Below, one piece after another: positions 60,858-64,000 of a DNA stretch of 64,000 nt. Each line of letters starts with the position of its first letter. Within the stretch, counting starts at the first letter, position 1. This DNA comes from Dasyornis broadbenti. Lineage: Eukaryota > Chordata > Aves > Passeriformes > Dasyornithidae. The position numbers and the translations under genes are program-made. The notes under the pieces are model-generated. The model was not told the origin of the DNA. It did not search any database and worked only from the letters and a program-made list of their open reading frames with translations. The stretch is from NCBI GenBank assembly GCA_013397935.1, contig VZRN01003185.1, positions 168,573 through 232,572 of the forward strand, in the 5' to 3' direction.

Positions 60858-63254
60858 CGTGTATGTGATATCACCTACAAATACTTAACAGATGGCGGTG
60901 AGATCATTGCCGATTTAGCACAGTTTAAATATATATGTATACGTCTTCTCAGACAAGAATCATACATATGTGTATTCTAATATGTACTCACTTTTATGTG
61001 GGCATGTATGATCACTTATAAAGGTATATATATTCATATGCATAATTATCACTCAAGGCAAAGAAAATGACTGATAAAATTAGATTTCCCTAGAATAAAC
61101 TGCTCGAGTTTTAGAGGTATTTATTAACCAACCTACTTTTCATTTCAGCCTTGCATGGCATAATATTAAAAACCTTACATTAAATCATTCTTTTGTCATC
61201 TTAAAATCTCTGAATCATCTATTCAAACAAAGCAATAAGATATTCAAATTTCTTATGCTGCAAGGAAACTGGTTTAGTGATCTATTGAGTCAGGAAAAAA
61301 ACTCCTGTGTGATAGTAATGCGGAGCTTTTCTTTTCTTTCTTAGAGGAGAAGGGTGTTTTGGGTCTCTGCTTCCTTCTTTTTCCTGTTTTCTTTCATAAA
61401 AAAAATAAAGTGCAAGCATGGCAAATTTATATTTTTACCATTTGCTGCTAGAAAAACAAAACTTTAAGGGCTTTGTAGATGCCAGAAATTATTTATTTGC
61501 CAGAGAGTTAATACTGCAGTGGTTTTGGGAATTCCTTGCCCAGGACTAAGTGAAATAGGAACAAGGAATGAAGGTTGTGCATTCAAGTGAAAACCTTCCT
61601 GATTATAATGAAGCACCTAGATAACTCAGAGTTTGGCTAGAACTATGGGGAATGTAGACAACAAAGTGTGCAGAAATCACCACAAAATAAGGAGAAAGTG
61701 TACCAGCTCTAGAAAAAGAAATATATCCCATCAAGCAGTGGTTCTCTGCAGCAAAATCTGTACAGGAGGAAGGTTCTATTTTCGTTCTCCTTAGGATTCC
61801 TCTAAATCCTAAATTAGATCTATATCCTCATTTAGACAAATGTTGAACTTGCTTGTTTCTCACTTTCACTGTATGCCTGACCATAGTTTCATTTAAGTAC
61901 ACACCAAATTTCTCTTTCATTTAGAACAAGATTTGACTGAAAAAGCTTCGGGGGAAAACACACAATCTGCTAACTTTATCAACTTTATCAGTTTTATCAA
62001 CTAAGAGATCTTTGCCATTATATGCTTTCTCTCAGAGTTAAGTTTTGGGTTCAGTTCATTTTTTCCTTAAGTGAATAATCAGAAAACATAAACCATTGTT
62101 TCATATCTAGAATCTGTGAATTAAATGACAACAAATGAGCTAATATGACATAAACCTGCAAAACCTGCTATCATGTACATTGAAAGGTTCTTTTTATTCC
62201 TGAAGATCTCATGTAGAATCCTGCAATTTGTTTCACAATGAACAAGTGGTGAAGCATCTTGCATAATGGATCAGTTTGCCTCAAAAGGAAATTGAATTTT
62301 TTTTTTTTTAATAGAATTGAGAAACTGATCTGTGAAGGTCCTTTATGAGAATATACTTACTCATAACAGCAGGACAGATAATCTTTTCAATTTTCCCTTT
62401 ACCACCAACAGCTATTTATAAAAGCAGAAAAGCTTGTTCATATTGTGTGCATGCAGTTGTTTTCCTTTTTTTTTTCTATTTTTAGATAAAATGTAGGTAC
62501 ACTTTTTACAACCTTTCATTAAACAACTGGCAAAACAAGCCTACTGAACACTACAGGAAGTTGTGGCATAGAGTAATTACCTCCCCTACAGTCCACACCT
62601 CAGTATTCTGACTAAGAAATCTGGGAAAAAAAGTAAAGCATCATGGAGTGACAGTTCCAAGCATTTTTGAGTCTAATATGTTGAACATTTATCTCACATC
62701 AGGCATCTTTCATAACTTCATATTAGTGTTAAACAGAAAATAAGTTCCATTCAACTCATTCAACATTGAAGAACAGGATTTCTTTCACAGGATAAATCTG
62801 TGTAGTGTTGTTAACACTCTTATGGTTTGTCCACAACCTCATGTGTGTAAAACTAATCCCTCCACGTGAAGTACTAGGTTTAGAACTTCAGTAGTTCTTT
62901 ATTAAACCCACTTATCTTAAATACTAATTTTCATTTTGGTTTGCACAGATTTTTAGCTTCTTTGACTTGATTTGTATTTTCCTTAGAACCGCTATAGACA
63001 CATCTCTTTTTTTTTGCAGCTCAGTCACAGACTGTTCCCATACTAAGCATTGCTAAATTCCTCTATGACTGACTACAACTCTCCAGGACCAAGAATTATC
63101 CTTGGCTTGATACCTGACCTACCATATAGACCTACCTATCTGCAAGGTATTCAATGCTTTCCACACATCCTGCACAGTGCTTTTCCACTCCATAAATGCA
63201 AAAAAAAAAGTGCCAATTCTTATATTTTCAGGTTTTATTTCCATGAGCATAGTC
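60858..63254. other. Unique AT-rich non-coding DNA
   Basis: About 2.4 kb with nothing recognised apart from a TA/CATA-rich stretch (about 60925-61045) and a 9-bp approximate triplicate (AACTTTATC, AACTTTATC, AGTTTTATC) at 61972-61998. A TTTTTTTTTGCAG acceptor-like word near 63020 leads into sequence with stops in all three frames. Confidence 0.4.
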
Positions 63255-63765
63255 TGGGGCTATCTTCAAGATCATAGAGTTGAACTGTCAGCTTAGCACC
63301 ACCATAATCAGCCCTAAACATAACCCCAAGTGCCACCTCCAGACACCTCTTGAACATTTCCAGAGATGGTGACTCCATCCACATACCTGGACAATTTATT
63401 CCAATGCCTAAAACTCTTTCAGTGAAAAAAATAAATTCTAATATACAACCAGAACTTCCCCTGGTGTGACTTAAGGCCATTTCCTCTCATCCTTTCATTT
63501 GGGACATGGCAGAAGAGACCAGCCTGCCCCTTACTACAGCCTCCTGACAGGTGGTTGTACAGAGCAGGGAGGTCCCCTCTCTGGGCTTCCTTTTCTCCAG
63601 GCTAAGCAACCTCAGCCCCCTCCACCACTCCTCACAGGATGTTTTCTCATCCTTCACCAGCTGCATAGCCCTTCTTTGGATACACTGCAGAACCTCAGTG
63701 TCCTTTTTGAAGTGAGTGGCCCAAAATTTAACACACAACTCAAGGTGCAGCCTCACATAGTCAGA
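63255..63765 (-). mobile_element. CR1 LINE, ORF2 C-terminus and 3' region
   Basis: On the plus strand, AAGATCATAGAGTTGAACTG, CCTAAACATAACCCCAAGTG-type text and CTCTTTCAGTGAAAAAAATA, then TTTTCTCCAGGCTAAGCAAC and GCATAGCCCTTCTTTGGATA, are successive parts of the CR1 reverse complement. The minus-strand peptide from about 63756 shows LELCVKFWATHFKKDTEVLQ and RRAMQLVKDEKTSCEEWWRG-like text, the ORF2 C-terminus. A break near 63480 puts the last part (FFTERV..., PSLEMFKRCLE) in another frame. The 3' octamers are lost. Confidence 0.94.
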
Positions 63766-64000
63766 GATCTCTCTGTCCTCCTCTCTTTCCTGTCTCTCTG
63801 CTATGCCTGCATTTCTTTAGCATGAAGTCAGATTAAAGAAGACGGAGGTCTTCCCATATCATGCACTAGCTTAAAATCAACCATAAGTGCCACAGGGCAA
63901 CAGAGATGCATATTAAACATAGCCTACTTTGTCTTTTAGTTTTTCTTTTTTTTTTTTTTTTTTGAAAACCTTTTATTTTCCTCTTTTTCCCAATTTTTTT
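63766..64000. other. Non-coding end of window with T18 run
   Basis: Nothing is recognised after the CR1 copy except an 18-base T run at 63946-63963 and further T-rich sequence to the window end. Confidence 0.5.

Noticed and set aside
63021..63150. Exon-like segment after TTTTTTTTTGCAG ending at CTGCAAG|GTATTC
   Set aside because: Stop codons occur in all three frames, so it cannot be an internal coding exon.
1..64000. CRISPR arrays, operons, tRNA/rRNA, known microRNAs
   Set aside because: No spaced direct repeats, no cloverleaf or conserved rRNA/snRNA words and no familiar mature microRNA seeds with hairpins were seen; the sequence is vertebrate nuclear DNA.

Overview
The window looks like a gene-poor, AT-rich stretch of a bird nuclear genome, either a gene desert or part of one very long intron. 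The evidence is the repeats. At least eight pieces of the avian LINE CR1 are present, with its octamer-type 3' ends and reverse-transcriptase and C-terminal peptides. There are also two solo LTRs of a family common in birds (TGTCCT...GTTAAT at one end, TTATC.CAACCC near the other), plus A/T-rich simple repeats. I recognise no complete host protein-coding gene, rRNA, tRNA, snRNA, known microRNA or CRISPR array. Species cannot be told beyond 'bird, probably Neoaves'.

Layout. 0-10 kb: solo LTR on the minus strand (392-927), a short assembly gap in a T/G-rich run (1581-1611), a C-rich G-quadruplex motif (5709-5723), an A-rich tract (7647-7771) and a CR1 3' end (9402-9575). 10-20 kb: a probable LTR-like block (10441-11560) containing an AT-rich microsatellite, a perfect 46-bp tandem duplication (15166-15256), two overlapping hairpins (17784-17810) and the start of a long GGAA/GAAA purine repeat holding a 497-N gap (19565-20430). 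20-30 kb: a 30-A run, a four-run G-quadruplex motif (22700-22723), a CTCF-like site (27284-27297) and the largest CR1 copy (28182-29460, decayed). 30-47 kb: mostly unique AT-rich DNA with a CR1 tail (32504-32592), a second solo LTR (40303-40773) and several stretches that look like conserved non-coding DNA. 47-64 kb: five more CR1 fragments, a 32-N gap in non-repetitive sequence, a single-nucleotide-loop G-quadruplex motif (55200-55216) and simple repeats.

There is no operon or pathway to describe. All recognisable coding sequence is decayed retrotransposon. Eight of the ten confidently oriented elements lie on the minus strand, a weak hint (my two-sided binomial estimate is about 0.11) that any transcript crossing the window runs on the plus strand. 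Several splice-site-bounded open segments are listed as leads only, because segments like these are expected by chance in 64 kb. I found no convincing undescribed biological system. The most checkable oddities are the four G-quadruplex motifs, the gapped purine repeat, the tandem duplication and the CTCF-like site.
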